Below, one piece after another: positions 7,755 through 15,146 of a stretch of 22,521 bases of DNA. Each line of letters starts with the position of its first letter. Position 1 is the stretch's first letter. This stretch comes from Chloroflexota bacterium (GTDB lineage: Bacteria; Chloroflexota; Dehalococcoidia; UBA3495), in the NCBI GenBank assembly GCA_022571575.1, contig JACZXN010000003.1, positions 1 through 22,521 on the forward strand. The letters are read 5' to 3'. The position numbers and the translations under genes are program-made. The notes below the pieces were generated by a model that did no database searches, had not been told where the DNA came from, and saw nothing but the letters and a program-made list of their open reading frames with translations.

Positions 7755-8768
7755 TTAGCCCTTCTTGCCCCGGTTATTCTTGTCCCCGCCCAACAGCTTC
7801 CTTTGTATCTCCATCCCCTTGCTGCCGATGAACATCTCGCTCATGCTTTCGCCGAATGTGGGAATATCGGACGCCGGTCCAGAGATCCGGTCCTTGGTGG
7901 TGAAGATTCCCGCCTGCCATCGTGCCCGGGCGTCCATTGCGTCAACGAACACCTGATGCACCGCATCCGGGTCGGGCCCGCCCTCGACGGCCAGCATGTT
8001 GCGGAGGTCGTACAACTCCCTGATGTAGGCGTCGATCCAGGCGACTATGGGTTCGGGGTTGGTCAAGCAGATGTCACGGTGCATCACCGGATCGCCTGAA
8101 GCCAGGCGGGAAAGATCGCCGAACCCGGAGGAAGCCAATTGGCCGATGTCGTCCCAGTTGGCGCTCTTGGAGGTGCAGCCCATCAGCGCCACCGACATCA
8201 TGAACGGCAGATGGCTGGCGGCCGCCACGAAGCTGTCGTGCTCATCCACCCCGATGAAGAAGGGCTTGGCGCCGATGGCTTCGGCCAGGGTAGTGATCGA
8301 GGACACGGCGGATTTATCGGCGGTGGGGCTGGGAACGATGCAGTAGGCTTTTCCCTTGAACATCGTGCCGTCGGCGTGTTCCGGACCGGATTGTTCTTTG
8401 CCGGCCATGGGGTGCCCGCCCACGAAGCTGATGTTCTTGGGGAGGATCTCTTCGGCCCACTGAAGCACCACCCGCTTGGAACTGGCCACGTCCGTTACAA
8501 CGCAGCCCTCCTGGAAATCGCGGGCGGAGGATTCCATCATCTCCCGCATGGCCAGGACCGGGATGGCGAAAATAACCACGTCGGCCCCTCTGATGGCGTT
8601 GGCGAGGCGGGACTCAACCTTCTTGAACGCGCCGGTTTTCTGGGCGCCGGCGCGGGCGGTGCTGTCGTAGTCGGTGCCCACGACGTCCACTTGGAGATTG
8701 GAGCTTTTGATGGCCAGGGCCAACGAAGTGCCGATCAGGCCCGTGCCCACGATCGCTATTGTGGTCAA
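7755..8768 (-). CDS. tyrA: Prephenate dehydrogenase family protein
   Basis: An NAD(P)-dependent oxidative decarboxylase of prephenate (or arogenate) in tyrosine synthesis. It has 337 residues. The N-terminal Rossmann fold shows GTGLIGTS at residues 8-15. GGHPMAGKE (117-124) and SHLPFM (185-190) supply the conserved His119 and His186 of the TyrA active site. There is no fused chorismate mutase or ACT domain. The start is TTG at 8768: GGAGG stands 5 nt upstream, and no ATG fits as well. The downstream neighbour aroA belongs to the same pathway, which supports the call. Whether NAD or NADP and prephenate or arogenate are preferred cannot be told. Confidence 0.93.
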   Translation of the reverse strand: MTTIAIVGTGLIGTSLALAIKSSNLQVDVVGTDYDSTARAGAQKTGAFKKVESRLANAIRGADVVIFAIPVLAMREMMESSARDFQEGCVVTDVASSKRVVLQWAEEILPKNISFVGGHPMAGKEQSGPEHADGTMFKGKAYCIVPSPTADKSAVSSITTLAEAIGAKPFFIGVDEHDSFVAAASHLPFMMSVALMGCTSKSANWDDIGQLASSGFGDLSRLASGDPVMHRDICLTNPEPIVAWIDAYIRELYDLRNMLAVEGGPDPDAVHQVFVDAMDARARWQAGIFTTKDRISGPASDIPTFGESMSEMFIGSKGMEIQRKLLGGDKNNRGKKG

Positions 8769-8833
8769 AGAAACCTCCGCGCGCAGGCGGCGGGAGTGAT
8801 TTGCCAGTGAACCGCCCGCCAGCCTGGGAGTCT

Positions 8834-8862
8834 ATCTTACACCATACTGCTCGTAGCTGGAA
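8834..8862 (-). promoter_or_regulatory. Promoter candidate of the tyrA-aroA-gmk unit
   Basis: On the minus strand, TTCCAG (8857-8862) and TAAGAT (8834-8839) are separated by 17 nt. The implied start is about 60 nt before the tyrA TTG. The match to the sigma-70 consensus is moderate. Confidence 0.45.
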
Positions 8863-8945
8863 CTTTCTTGCCAGGCTCGAATCCGAGGCTGGAGAGGCGG
8901 TCCGGCCACCCGGATCCGGCTGTTTCGGTCCGGTTTTTTGGCCGG

Positions 8946-9899
8946 CTATCTACGGGAGGCCAGGGCTGTCTCCACGATGTCGGTGCGGACCACCTTGCCG
9001 TAGGGCTGCCGCTCCTTGACAAGCCCGGCGGCGACAAGGATGTCGTGGAGGTTTTCATATTCCGGCTGGGCCAGCACCGGATCGGTGGGCCAATTGTCCT
9101 GGGCCTTAAGCCTGGCCACCGATTTGACCACCAGGTCCAAGCTCACCTGGGGAAAGAAGCCGGCCACCGCCGCTCCCACTTCGGGGGCGTCATGGGCCGC
9201 CAGCCAGTCCAGGGCGTTGGCAAAGCCGACGGTGAACCGTTGGACGGTTTCCGGCTGGGACTCCAAGAACCGGTTGGTCGCCGCAAAGGAACTGTAGGCC
9301 AGGTGCCCGTTCTCCGGGCCCAGGGCCACTGCCACGTGGCCGGTGCCGTCGTCCAGCAGTTGCTCCGCCGCGGGCTGGGGAACGTGGATATACTCGGCTT
9401 TGCCCTGGCGGAAAGCGGCCACGGCTTCGTCCAACGACAGGCCGGTGAGCAGGTCCAACTCCGCCGGCTCGACGCCGTGTCGGCGCATGGCGAACTGGAG
9501 CGAGGCCCAGGGCATTGGAGAGAACCCCACGGGGATCAGTTTGGCGTTCTTCAGCGACTCCCACCGGAAGGATTCCGGTCCCGGGGGGTCCGGCTCAGTC
9601 CGGCTCAGGACGAAGAACCCGTCCCTGGAATTGATCTTGGCGAAGTGGACCGGGACCGTTTCGGCCCCCCAATCCGAGGCGATGATAGAGCGCATTATGC
9701 CGCTCTGAGCGATGTCCGCTCCGCCCCGGTTCAGGGCGCTCATGGGGTGGGCGAACTCGGGCGGGCAGGTCTTGAAGTCGACGTCCAAGCCCTCCTTCTC
9801 CAGGAATCCACCGGCCACCGAGACGTAGATCGGGGTGTAGAACACGGAACGGAATGTCTCGATGAGCCTCAGGGGCAGCCGGTTGCTGGTGGAAGCCAA
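8946..9899 (-). CDS. NMT1/ThiY-like ABC substrate-binding protein
   Basis: A periplasmic-binding-protein-fold protein of the NMT1/THI5/SsuA type, about 318 residues. It opens with RLIETFRSVFYTPIYVSVAGG, typical of this family, then FLEKEGLDVDF and the GGADIAQSG ligand loop. The later lobes include LLTGLSLDEAVAAFRQGKAEY. Relatives bind pyrimidines, sulfonates or nitrate-type ligands, or act as enzymes (HMP synthesis). There is no signal peptide or lipobox, and no permease or ATPase gene is beside it, so transport is unproven. I prefer the TTG at 9899, which follows GGGAG with 5-nt spacing. A longer TTG start at 9935 would translate the 11-bp tandem repeat. Confidence 0.75.
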   Translation of the reverse strand: MASTSNRLPLRLIETFRSVFYTPIYVSVAGGFLEKEGLDVDFKTCPPEFAHPMSALNRGGADIAQSGIMRSIIASDWGAETVPVHFAKINSRDGFFVLSRTEPDPPGPESFRWESLKNAKLIPVGFSPMPWASLQFAMRRHGVEPAELDLLTGLSLDEAVAAFRQGKAEYIHVPQPAAEQLLDDGTGHVAVALGPENGHLAYSSFAATNRFLESQPETVQRFTVGFANALDWLAAHDAPEVGAAVAGFFPQVSLDLVVKSVARLKAQDNWPTDPVLAQPEYENLHDILVAAGLVKERQPYGKVVRTDIVETALASRR

Positions 9900-9910
9900 G
9901 ATGTCTCCCT

Positions 9911-9943
9911 CAATTTTCTGGCAATTTTCTGGCAATTTTCTGG
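9911..9943. repeat. Three perfect tandem copies of an 11-bp unit
   Basis: The unit CAATTTTCTGG occurs at 9911-9921, 9922-9932 and 9933-9943 without mismatch. It lies just upstream of the preferred start of the NMT1-like gene, partly within its longest possible reading frame. Eleven base pairs is about one helical turn, so the copies sit on one face of the DNA. It may be a slippage tract or a set of protein binding sites. Confidence 0.9.
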
Positions 9944-10059
9944 ACCGGGGCCGGATGGGCGTACAACAATGACTGGGCGTCCGTGATCAGATCGGCGGCC
10001 AACGGCCAGGCGTGATTCGACGCTTGGGCGTCCCAGGTCAACCGGGCGTACCGGACCGG

Positions 10060-10854
10060 CTAGGCCTCGAGAAAGGGCAGCAGCGCGCCCAGGAAAGCTT
10101 CGGGGTCTTCCACCTGGGGGATGTGGCCCAGGCCGGGGAGCACCACCTTCCGGGCATTGACGATGTTGTTGTACAGCAGTTCTTCGCCGTCCCGCAGCCG
10201 GTCGATCTCGCCGTACAGCACCATGGTTGAGGACGCTTTGACCCTGGGCAGCCGGGACATGATGTCGTAGTGGGCCAGGGACTCCATCAGTTTGCCGACC
10301 CACACACCGGCTTTGGCCCGGCTCTGGTTGCCGGCTTCCAGCCACTCCTGTCTGGGCTTGGCGTAAGTGGTGGCGTCCTTCAGGCTCTTCAGGGTCCGCG
10401 CCTTGGGCATACCCTTCGCATCGTACTGGCCGGCCGCCTCCTTCAAACGCTCTTTGGCCGTGAGGGGGCTCCAGACCGGGCAGCCCACCAGCACCAGCTT
10501 GTCCACCCGTTCCGGGAAGCTGGCGGCGGTCTCGGCCGCCAGGACGGCGCCCACCGAGTTGCCGACGATGTGAGCCCGGTGGATGTTCAGCACCTGACAG
10601 GCGTGATCGAGCGCCTGGGCGTAATCGGGAATATTGAAGTGCCGAGCGGGCTTGTCCGAATCGCCGTGCCCCAGCATATCGAAGGCGTAGCAGGTGTAGC
10701 TCTGGCTGATGGAGTCAATCACGCCCTCCCAGGTCCAGATGGATGTGCCCAGGGGGTGCAGCAAGACGACGGGATAGCCGCTGCCTTTCTTCACAAAGCG
10801 CATATCCCCCGATGGAGTGGGAACGGTGTCGGTGAGGTCGCGGCGTACGAACAT
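10060..10854 (-). CDS. Alpha/beta hydrolase
   Basis: A 264-residue alpha/beta-hydrolase-fold enzyme, cytoplasmic, of unknown substrate (ester, lactone or C-C bond hydrolase, or haloperoxidase-like). The oxyanion-hole motif HPLG is at 33-36, the nucleophile elbow GNSVG at 98-102 (Ser100), the acid Asp218 in YGEIDRL, and the base His244 in GLGHIPQVEDP. The catalytic triad is therefore complete. ATG at 10854 is preceded by AAGGAG with 9-nt spacing. The NMT1-like gene lies 160 nt downstream on the same strand and may be co-transcribed. It is divergent from otsA. Confidence 0.92.
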   Translation of the reverse strand: MFVRRDLTDTVPTPSGDMRFVKKGSGYPVVLLHPLGTSIWTWEGVIDSISQSYTCYAFDMLGHGDSDKPARHFNIPDYAQALDHACQVLNIHRAHIVGNSVGAVLAAETAASFPERVDKLVLVGCPVWSPLTAKERLKEAAGQYDAKGMPKARTLKSLKDATTYAKPRQEWLEAGNQSRAKAGVWVGKLMESLAHYDIMSRLPRVKASSTMVLYGEIDRLRDGEELLYNNIVNARKVVLPGLGHIPQVEDPEAFLGALLPFLEA

Positions 10855-11195
10855 GGAGCCCTTCTCCTTGAATAGCCGGTTAGGACGGGAGATTGCCTCG
10901 TTCAGCGAAGGATCGCGCTGCCCGGCGAGGCTGCCAGGCGCGAGTTGGCGCTATCGTACTCACCGGCAGGCCCTCTGTCAATTTGGGGTGGACAGTTGTT
11001 TCAGGTTGACCTTTGACGCCTGGTATGGAAGAATTCCATGGGTAATGAGAGTTCGCTCGCCCGATTCAGCGGTGGGCGGAACGCATCCTTACGCCGCGGC
11101 TTCTTGTTCGGGGAATCCAAAAACCGGGACGCAGGTAAAATCCAGGAACTGCGGCGCCGGCCCGATCCAATGAAAGGGTCATAGGGGGTAGGGTG
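10855..11195. other. 341-bp divergent intergenic region
   Basis: This is the control region shared by the alpha/beta hydrolase (leftward) and otsA (rightward). A short dyad, ATGGAA at 11025-11030 and TTCCAT at 11034-11039, could be an operator. A TAAAAT at 11136-11141 is a possible otsA -10 but has no good -35 partner. I see no coding sequence or structured RNA in it. Confidence 0.6.
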
Positions 11196-12704
11196 ATGGG
11201 TGAACCCACTTGGACCCGGGAAAAACTCCGACGGCTAGTCCACCGGGAGATCGGTGACTACCGATTGATCGTAGTATCCAACCGCCAGCCTTACGTCCAC
11301 GATCTGGTTGAGGGCGAGCTCAGCTATGCCTCTCCCGCCGGCGGCCTGACCACCGCCATCGACCCCCTGATGCAGGAATGCGGGGGCACCTGGATCGCCT
11401 ACGGAGGCGGCAAAGGCGACCTGTACGCCGTCGACGAGAAGAACCGCATCCAGGTCCCTCCCGATGACCCCTCCTACACCCTGAGGCTGGTTTGGCTCAC
11501 CGAGGAAGAGCAACAGGGGTATTACTACGGTTTCTCCAATGAAGGCCTGTGGCCGCTGTGCCACAACGCGTTCATCGAGCCAACCTTTAACACCTCGGAC
11601 TGGGAGACCTATAAGGCGGTGAACAACGAGTTCGCCAAGCAGGTCCTGGATGAGATCGACGGCCGGCCCGCCGCGGTCTTCACCCAGGATTATCACCTGG
11701 CCTTGCTGCCGCGTTTGCTCCGGGACGCGGACCCAAACATCATCACCGGCCAGTTCTGGCACATTCCCTGGCCCACCTACGAGATATTCCGCATCTGCCC
11801 CTGGGCCGACCAGATCCTGGACGGCCTGTTGGGCAACGACCTCCTTGGCTTCCATATCGGCGACCACTGCGACAATTTCATGGAGGCCGCATCACGGGTA
11901 TTGGGCTCCAGCGTCCACGACGAATACAACTTGGTCTATCAGAATGAGGAACCGACACTGGTCAGGCCCTTCCCCATCAGCGTCGATTTCGAACAGATAT
12001 CCCAGGAGTCCCAAAGCCCAGAGGTGACCGATGAGATCGGCAGGCTGACCGAGAAGATGGGTCTTGAAGGAAAGATCGTCGGTCTCGGCATCGACCGCAT
12101 CGACTACACCAAGGGCATCCCCCACCGGATCCGGGCCTTCGGGCGCTTCCTGGAAAAATACCCCCAATATGTGGGCAAGGTTGTGTTCATCCAGGCCGGC
12201 GTGATGAGCCGGACCAACATCGACGCCTACCAGCGCCTTTCGGAGCAGATAGACCAGGAACTGAACGACGTTAACGGCCGCTTCGGAAACGACGACTGGC
12301 TGCCCATCGTCTATCTGCCCGACGATCTGCCCTCGGTCACCCTGGCGGCCCTGCGGCGCATCGCCCGCTTCTGCGTGGTCAGCTCTCTCCACGACGGCAT
12401 GAACCTGGTGGCCAAGGAATACGTGGCCAGCAGGTTCGACGAAGATGGTGTGTTGATCCTGAGTCCCTTCACCGGGGCGGCCAGCGAGTTGACCGACTCC
12501 GTGATCGTGAACCCCTACGCCACCGAACAATTCGCCGACGCCATCTGCGAGGCCGTGGAGATGCCCTACGAGGAGCGCCACGCCCGGATGGTGCGGATGC
12601 GCGCTGTGGTGGAGGAGAACAACATCTACATGTGGGCGGCCCGCCTTTTCGTGGACCTGATGCAGGGTACGCGCCGCTCCCGCCGTCCCATCCGCAGCGT
12701 TTAG
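11196..12704 (+). CDS. otsA: Trehalose-6-phosphate synthase (GT20)
   Basis: This enzyme transfers glucose from a nucleotide sugar to glucose 6-phosphate, giving trehalose 6-phosphate. It has 502 residues, full length for a single-domain OtsA. Landmarks: VVSNRQPY near 26-33, SPAGGLTTAIDPL (46-58), WHIPWPTYEIFRICPW (188-203), LLGFHIGDHCDNFM (216-229), GIDRIDYTKG (298-307) with the sugar-phosphate-binding Arg301 and Lys306, and DGMNLVAKEYV (400-410). The ATG at 11196 has a GGGGG tract 7 nt upstream; the in-frame GTG three bases earlier is less likely. otsB follows after 26 nt, which fixes trehalose over glucosylglycerol as the probable product. Confidence 0.94.
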   Translation: MGEPTWTREKLRRLVHREIGDYRLIVVSNRQPYVHDLVEGELSYASPAGGLTTAIDPLMQECGGTWIAYGGGKGDLYAVDEKNRIQVPPDDPSYTLRLVWLTEEEQQGYYYGFSNEGLWPLCHNAFIEPTFNTSDWETYKAVNNEFAKQVLDEIDGRPAAVFTQDYHLALLPRLLRDADPNIITGQFWHIPWPTYEIFRICPWADQILDGLLGNDLLGFHIGDHCDNFMEAASRVLGSSVHDEYNLVYQNEEPTLVRPFPISVDFEQISQESQSPEVTDEIGRLTEKMGLEGKIVGLGIDRIDYTKGIPHRIRAFGRFLEKYPQYVGKVVFIQAGVMSRTNIDAYQRLSEQIDQELNDVNGRFGNDDWLPIVYLPDDLPSVTLAALRRIARFCVVSSLHDGMNLVAKEYVASRFDEDGVLILSPFTGAASELTDSVIVNPYATEQFADAICEAVEMPYEERHARMVRMRAVVEENNIYMWAARLFVDLMQGTRRSRRPIRSV

Positions 12705-12730
12705 CACCGCCGCCACGGTAGCCAGATCCA

Positions 12731-13516
12731 ATGCCCCATCTGCTCAACGTCTGGCCCAGCGTGAGCCGCCGCCTGTCCGGTGCGCCCCGGGTTCTCCTGC
12801 TGTTCGACTACGACGGCACCCTGACGCCCATCGTCGCCCGCCCCGAGACCGCAACGTTGCCGGATGAGACGCGCGGTTTGCTCCTGGAACTGGCCGGTAT
12901 GGAGCGGTTCGTGGTCGGCGTGGTCAGCGGCCGGGGCCTGGCCGACCTGGAGGCGCTGGTGGCGGTCCCCGGCCTGGTCTACGCGGGCAATCACGGCCTG
13001 GAGATAAGGGGCGGAGGAATGGACTTCGTGCATCCGGAGGCCCCGGCCTTCGAGGCGTCCCTGGCCGAGGTGGCCCAGTTGTTGGAGCGGGAATTGTCGG
13101 ATGTACCCGGCGTCGTGGTGGATAACAAGAGGCTTACCCTCACCGTCCATTTCAGGAACGCTCCCGATTCCCACGGCGCCCTGGTGGACGGCACGGTCGT
13201 GGCGGCCGCCGCGCCGTATGTGGACGCGGGACGGATGAAGATCACCAGGGGGAAGAAGGTGGTGGAGGTAAGGCCCAACCTGGACTGGGGAAAGGGCGAG
13301 GCCATCGAGAGGATCCGGGAAGATTGCGGGGACAGCCCCCTACCGATGTTTTTCGGCGACGACCAGACCGACGAAGAAGGGTTTGCCGCGGTGCAGAACG
13401 CCGGGGGAATCGCGGTGTTCGTCGGCCTGGAAAGGGATGCTACCCTGGCGCTCCACCGGCTGGATTCTCCCGCCGAGGTCGGCCGGGTGCTGGCGCTGCT
13501 GGCGCTGCTGGTTTGA
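12731..13516 (+). CDS. otsB: Trehalose-6-phosphate phosphatase
   Basis: This enzyme dephosphorylates trehalose 6-phosphate to trehalose, completing the OtsA-OtsB route to an osmoprotectant. It is a HAD-superfamily protein (subfamily IIB cap) of 261 residues. Motif I is DYDGTL (nucleophile Asp26, Asp28), followed by VVSGRG (motif II) and the family motif GNHGLE (86-91). KKVVEVRP and WGKGEA carry the motif III Lys region, and motif IV is GDDQTDEEGF (209-218). The start ATG at 12731 lies 26 nt after otsA in the same direction, so the two are surely one operon. The gene ends in TGA, which shows that TGA also works as a stop in this genome. Confidence 0.95.
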   Translation: MPHLLNVWPSVSRRLSGAPRVLLLFDYDGTLTPIVARPETATLPDETRGLLLELAGMERFVVGVVSGRGLADLEALVAVPGLVYAGNHGLEIRGGGMDFVHPEAPAFEASLAEVAQLLERELSDVPGVVVDNKRLTLTVHFRNAPDSHGALVDGTVVAAAAPYVDAGRMKITRGKKVVEVRPNLDWGKGEAIERIREDCGDSPLPMFFGDDQTDEEGFAAVQNAGGIAVFVGLERDATLALHRLDSPAEVGRVLALLALLV

Positions 13517-13553
13517 CCGTGCCGGGCTTGGGGTTGGGTTTTGGGCCGGCGCT

Positions 13554-14009
13554 TTAGATCAGGCCGTTCTGCTCCACCTGGGCCAGCTTGTCCAACCGCC
13601 GCTGGAAACGGGGCTCGGGGATGAAGCGGGCTTCCAAGAAAGCCTCCAACACCGCTTTGGCCAACTCGATGCCGATGACCCGGCCGCCGATGCACACCAC
13701 ATTCATGGCGTCGTGTTCCACGCCCTGGCGGGCCGTGTAGGTGTCATGGCAGAGGCAGGCCCGGATGCCTCGAACCTTGTTGGCGGTGATGCAGGCGCCG
13801 ACCCCGCTGCCGCAGATGATGACTCCCCTTTCCGTCTCCTCCGAGCGCAGCGAACTGGCTACTGCGGCGGCAAAATCGGGATAGTCGTCATCGGGGTCCA
13901 TGACGTGGGCGCCAAGGTCCTTGACCTGGTGCCCTTTCGACTCCAGCCAACTGACCAACTCGCCTTTCAACTTGAAACCGGCGTGGTCCGCGGCGATGGC
14001 CACTCTCAT
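13554..14009 (-). CDS. rpiB: Ribose-5-phosphate isomerase B
   Basis: This enzyme interconverts ribose 5-phosphate and ribulose 5-phosphate (or related allose/galactose phosphates) in the pentose phosphate pathway. It has 151 residues, normal for the RpiB/LacAB family. The N-terminus RVAIAADHAGF carries Asp8 and His9. CGSGVG (66-71) holds the catalytic Cys66. The CHDTYTARQGVEHDAMNVV segment (87-105) holds the substrate-binding His88 and His99. I chose the ATG at 14009 because GGAG lies 7 nt upstream; the TTG three bases earlier is less likely. It converges on otsB with a 37-nt gap. Confidence 0.94.
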   Translation of the reverse strand: MRVAIAADHAGFKLKGELVSWLESKGHQVKDLGAHVMDPDDDYPDFAAAVASSLRSEETERGVIICGSGVGACITANKVRGIRACLCHDTYTARQGVEHDAMNVVCIGGRVIGIELAKAVLEAFLEARFIPEPRFQRRLDKLAQVEQNGLI

Positions 14010-14037
14010 CAAATCACTCCGTCCGGGCGGTTACCCA

Positions 14038-14066
14038 AGCATACCTACTGTGCCAAGCATGCGCAA
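14038..14066 (-). promoter_or_regulatory. Promoter candidate of rpiB
   Basis: On the minus strand, TTGCGC (14061-14066) and TATGCT (14038-14043) are spaced by 17 nt, ending about 29 nt before the rpiB ATG. Each hexamer matches four of six consensus bases. Confidence 0.4.
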
Positions 14067-14164
14067 GGCTGCGGAGGGTCTTTCGCGTCTGTCATCCCCA
14101 AGGGTGTTCGAGGTGTTTAGATAGAACGTGGCAAGGAGTATTTAGGCCCCACGGCCAGAATCGG

Positions 14165-14193
14165 TTTCCATCAATCCCGGCATATGCTAGAAT
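14165..14193 (+). promoter_or_regulatory. Promoter candidate for the downstream HAD gene
   Basis: TTTCCA (14165-14170) and TAGAAT (14188-14193) are separated by 17 nt. The leader from here to the HAD ATG is about 95 nt and contains the hairpin at 14211-14256. Confidence 0.35.
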
Positions 14194-14210
14194 GCCCTCG
14201 CTTCAGCATG

Positions 14211-14256
14211 GCCCGTTGACCCGCCGTTCAGGTTGGAAAACGGGCGGTTGCTTTTT
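14211..14256 (+). terminator. Leader hairpin with U-tract, possible attenuator
   Basis: The segment AACGGGC at 14239-14245 can pair either with GCCCGTT at 14211-14217 (7 bp, perfect) or, extended to 14247, with CCGCCGTT at 14221-14228 (imperfect by one bulge). Five T follow at 14252-14256. The two pairings exclude each other, as in attenuators. It lies between a candidate promoter and the HAD gene on the same strand. It may simply be an intrinsic terminator. Confidence 0.4.
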
Positions 14257-14294
14257 CTGCGGCGCTTCTTAGACTGCATTAAAATGGCGGGCTG

Positions 14295-15002
14295 ATGATC
14301 AAAGCGGTCTCCTTTGACTTCTACAACACCCTGGTCCAGTTCTGGCCCCCCCTGGAGGAGATACAGCAGGCCGCCTGCCACGAACTGGGGCTGACCGTTC
14401 AGGGAGAGGCCATCACCCGCGGCTATGCCGTGGCCGACGTGCTCTTCAACCGGGAGAACGAGGACCACCCCCTCTCCAACCGGTCCGAAGAAGAACGCCT
14501 GGAATTCTTCGGCCGTTACGAACAATTGATCCTGGAAACCGCCGGGATTTCGGTTTCCATCGACCTGGCCCAAAGGGTCTGGAAGATGGCCATGTCGGTC
14601 CCCAAAGACTTCGTCCCCTTCAATGACACCGTGCCCGCTTTGAAACAACTTCGAGATGCGGGCTACAAGGTGGGGGTGATCACCAACCTGCGCCGGGACC
14701 TCAGCCAATTGTGCCAGGATGTTGGTTTGTCGCCCTATTTGGATTTCACGGTGAGCTCGGAAGAAGTTGGGATCGAAAAACCCCATCCGCCCATCTTCAT
14801 GGCCGCCCTGAAACGGATGGGGGCGGCGCCGGAAGAAGTTGTTCATGTTGGCGATCAACTCCGCTCCGACGTCATGGGCGCCCTGGGCGTGGGGATGCAG
14901 GCGGTGCTGATCGACCGGAGCGGGTACGGTCCCGACGCCGTGGACTGTCCCAAGATCGCCAGCCTCTCCGAGTTGAGCGAGATCCTGGAAGGACTGAGGT
15001 AG
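14295..15002 (+). CDS. HAD-superfamily hydrolase lacking the second motif I Asp
   Basis: A 235-residue HAD subfamily IA protein, cytoplasmic, substrate unknown. Motif I reads FDFYNTL: nucleophile Asp8 is present, but position 10, the general acid Asp of phosphatases, is Tyr. Motif II is ITNLR (Thr130), the motif III Lys is in IEKPHPPIF (Lys162), and motif IV is GDQLRSD (186-192). DxY motifs occur in haloacid dehalogenases and in several uncharacterised HAD clades, so it may not be a standard phosphatase. The ATG at 14295 has only a weak GGCGGG upstream. The DsbA-like selenoprotein gene follows after 144 nt in the same direction. Confidence 0.85.
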   Translation: MIKAVSFDFYNTLVQFWPPLEEIQQAACHELGLTVQGEAITRGYAVADVLFNRENEDHPLSNRSEEERLEFFGRYEQLILETAGISVSIDLAQRVWKMAMSVPKDFVPFNDTVPALKQLRDAGYKVGVITNLRRDLSQLCQDVGLSPYLDFTVSSEEVGIEKPHPPIFMAALKRMGAAPEEVVHVGDQLRSDVMGALGVGMQAVLIDRSGYGPDAVDCPKIASLSELSEILEGLR

Positions 15003-15014
15003 ACCTGGCGCCGC

Positions 15015-15042
15015 ACCCCGCCTTGCGAACCCCGCCTTGCGA
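15015..15042. repeat. Exact tandem duplication of 14 bp
   Basis: ACCCCGCCTTGCGA is present twice, back to back, at 15015-15028 and 15029-15042. It lies in the spacer between the HAD gene and the DsbA-like gene and looks like a simple slippage duplication. Confidence 0.9.
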
Positions 15043-15146
15043 ACTCCATCTTGATGTTGTGGTGCCCGGTCCCCGGTTGATGATACCCTGTCAGCAAATA
15101 CATCCCATCCGGCCGGCGTCGCGCCGCGCCCGACAGGAGGGGCCCG

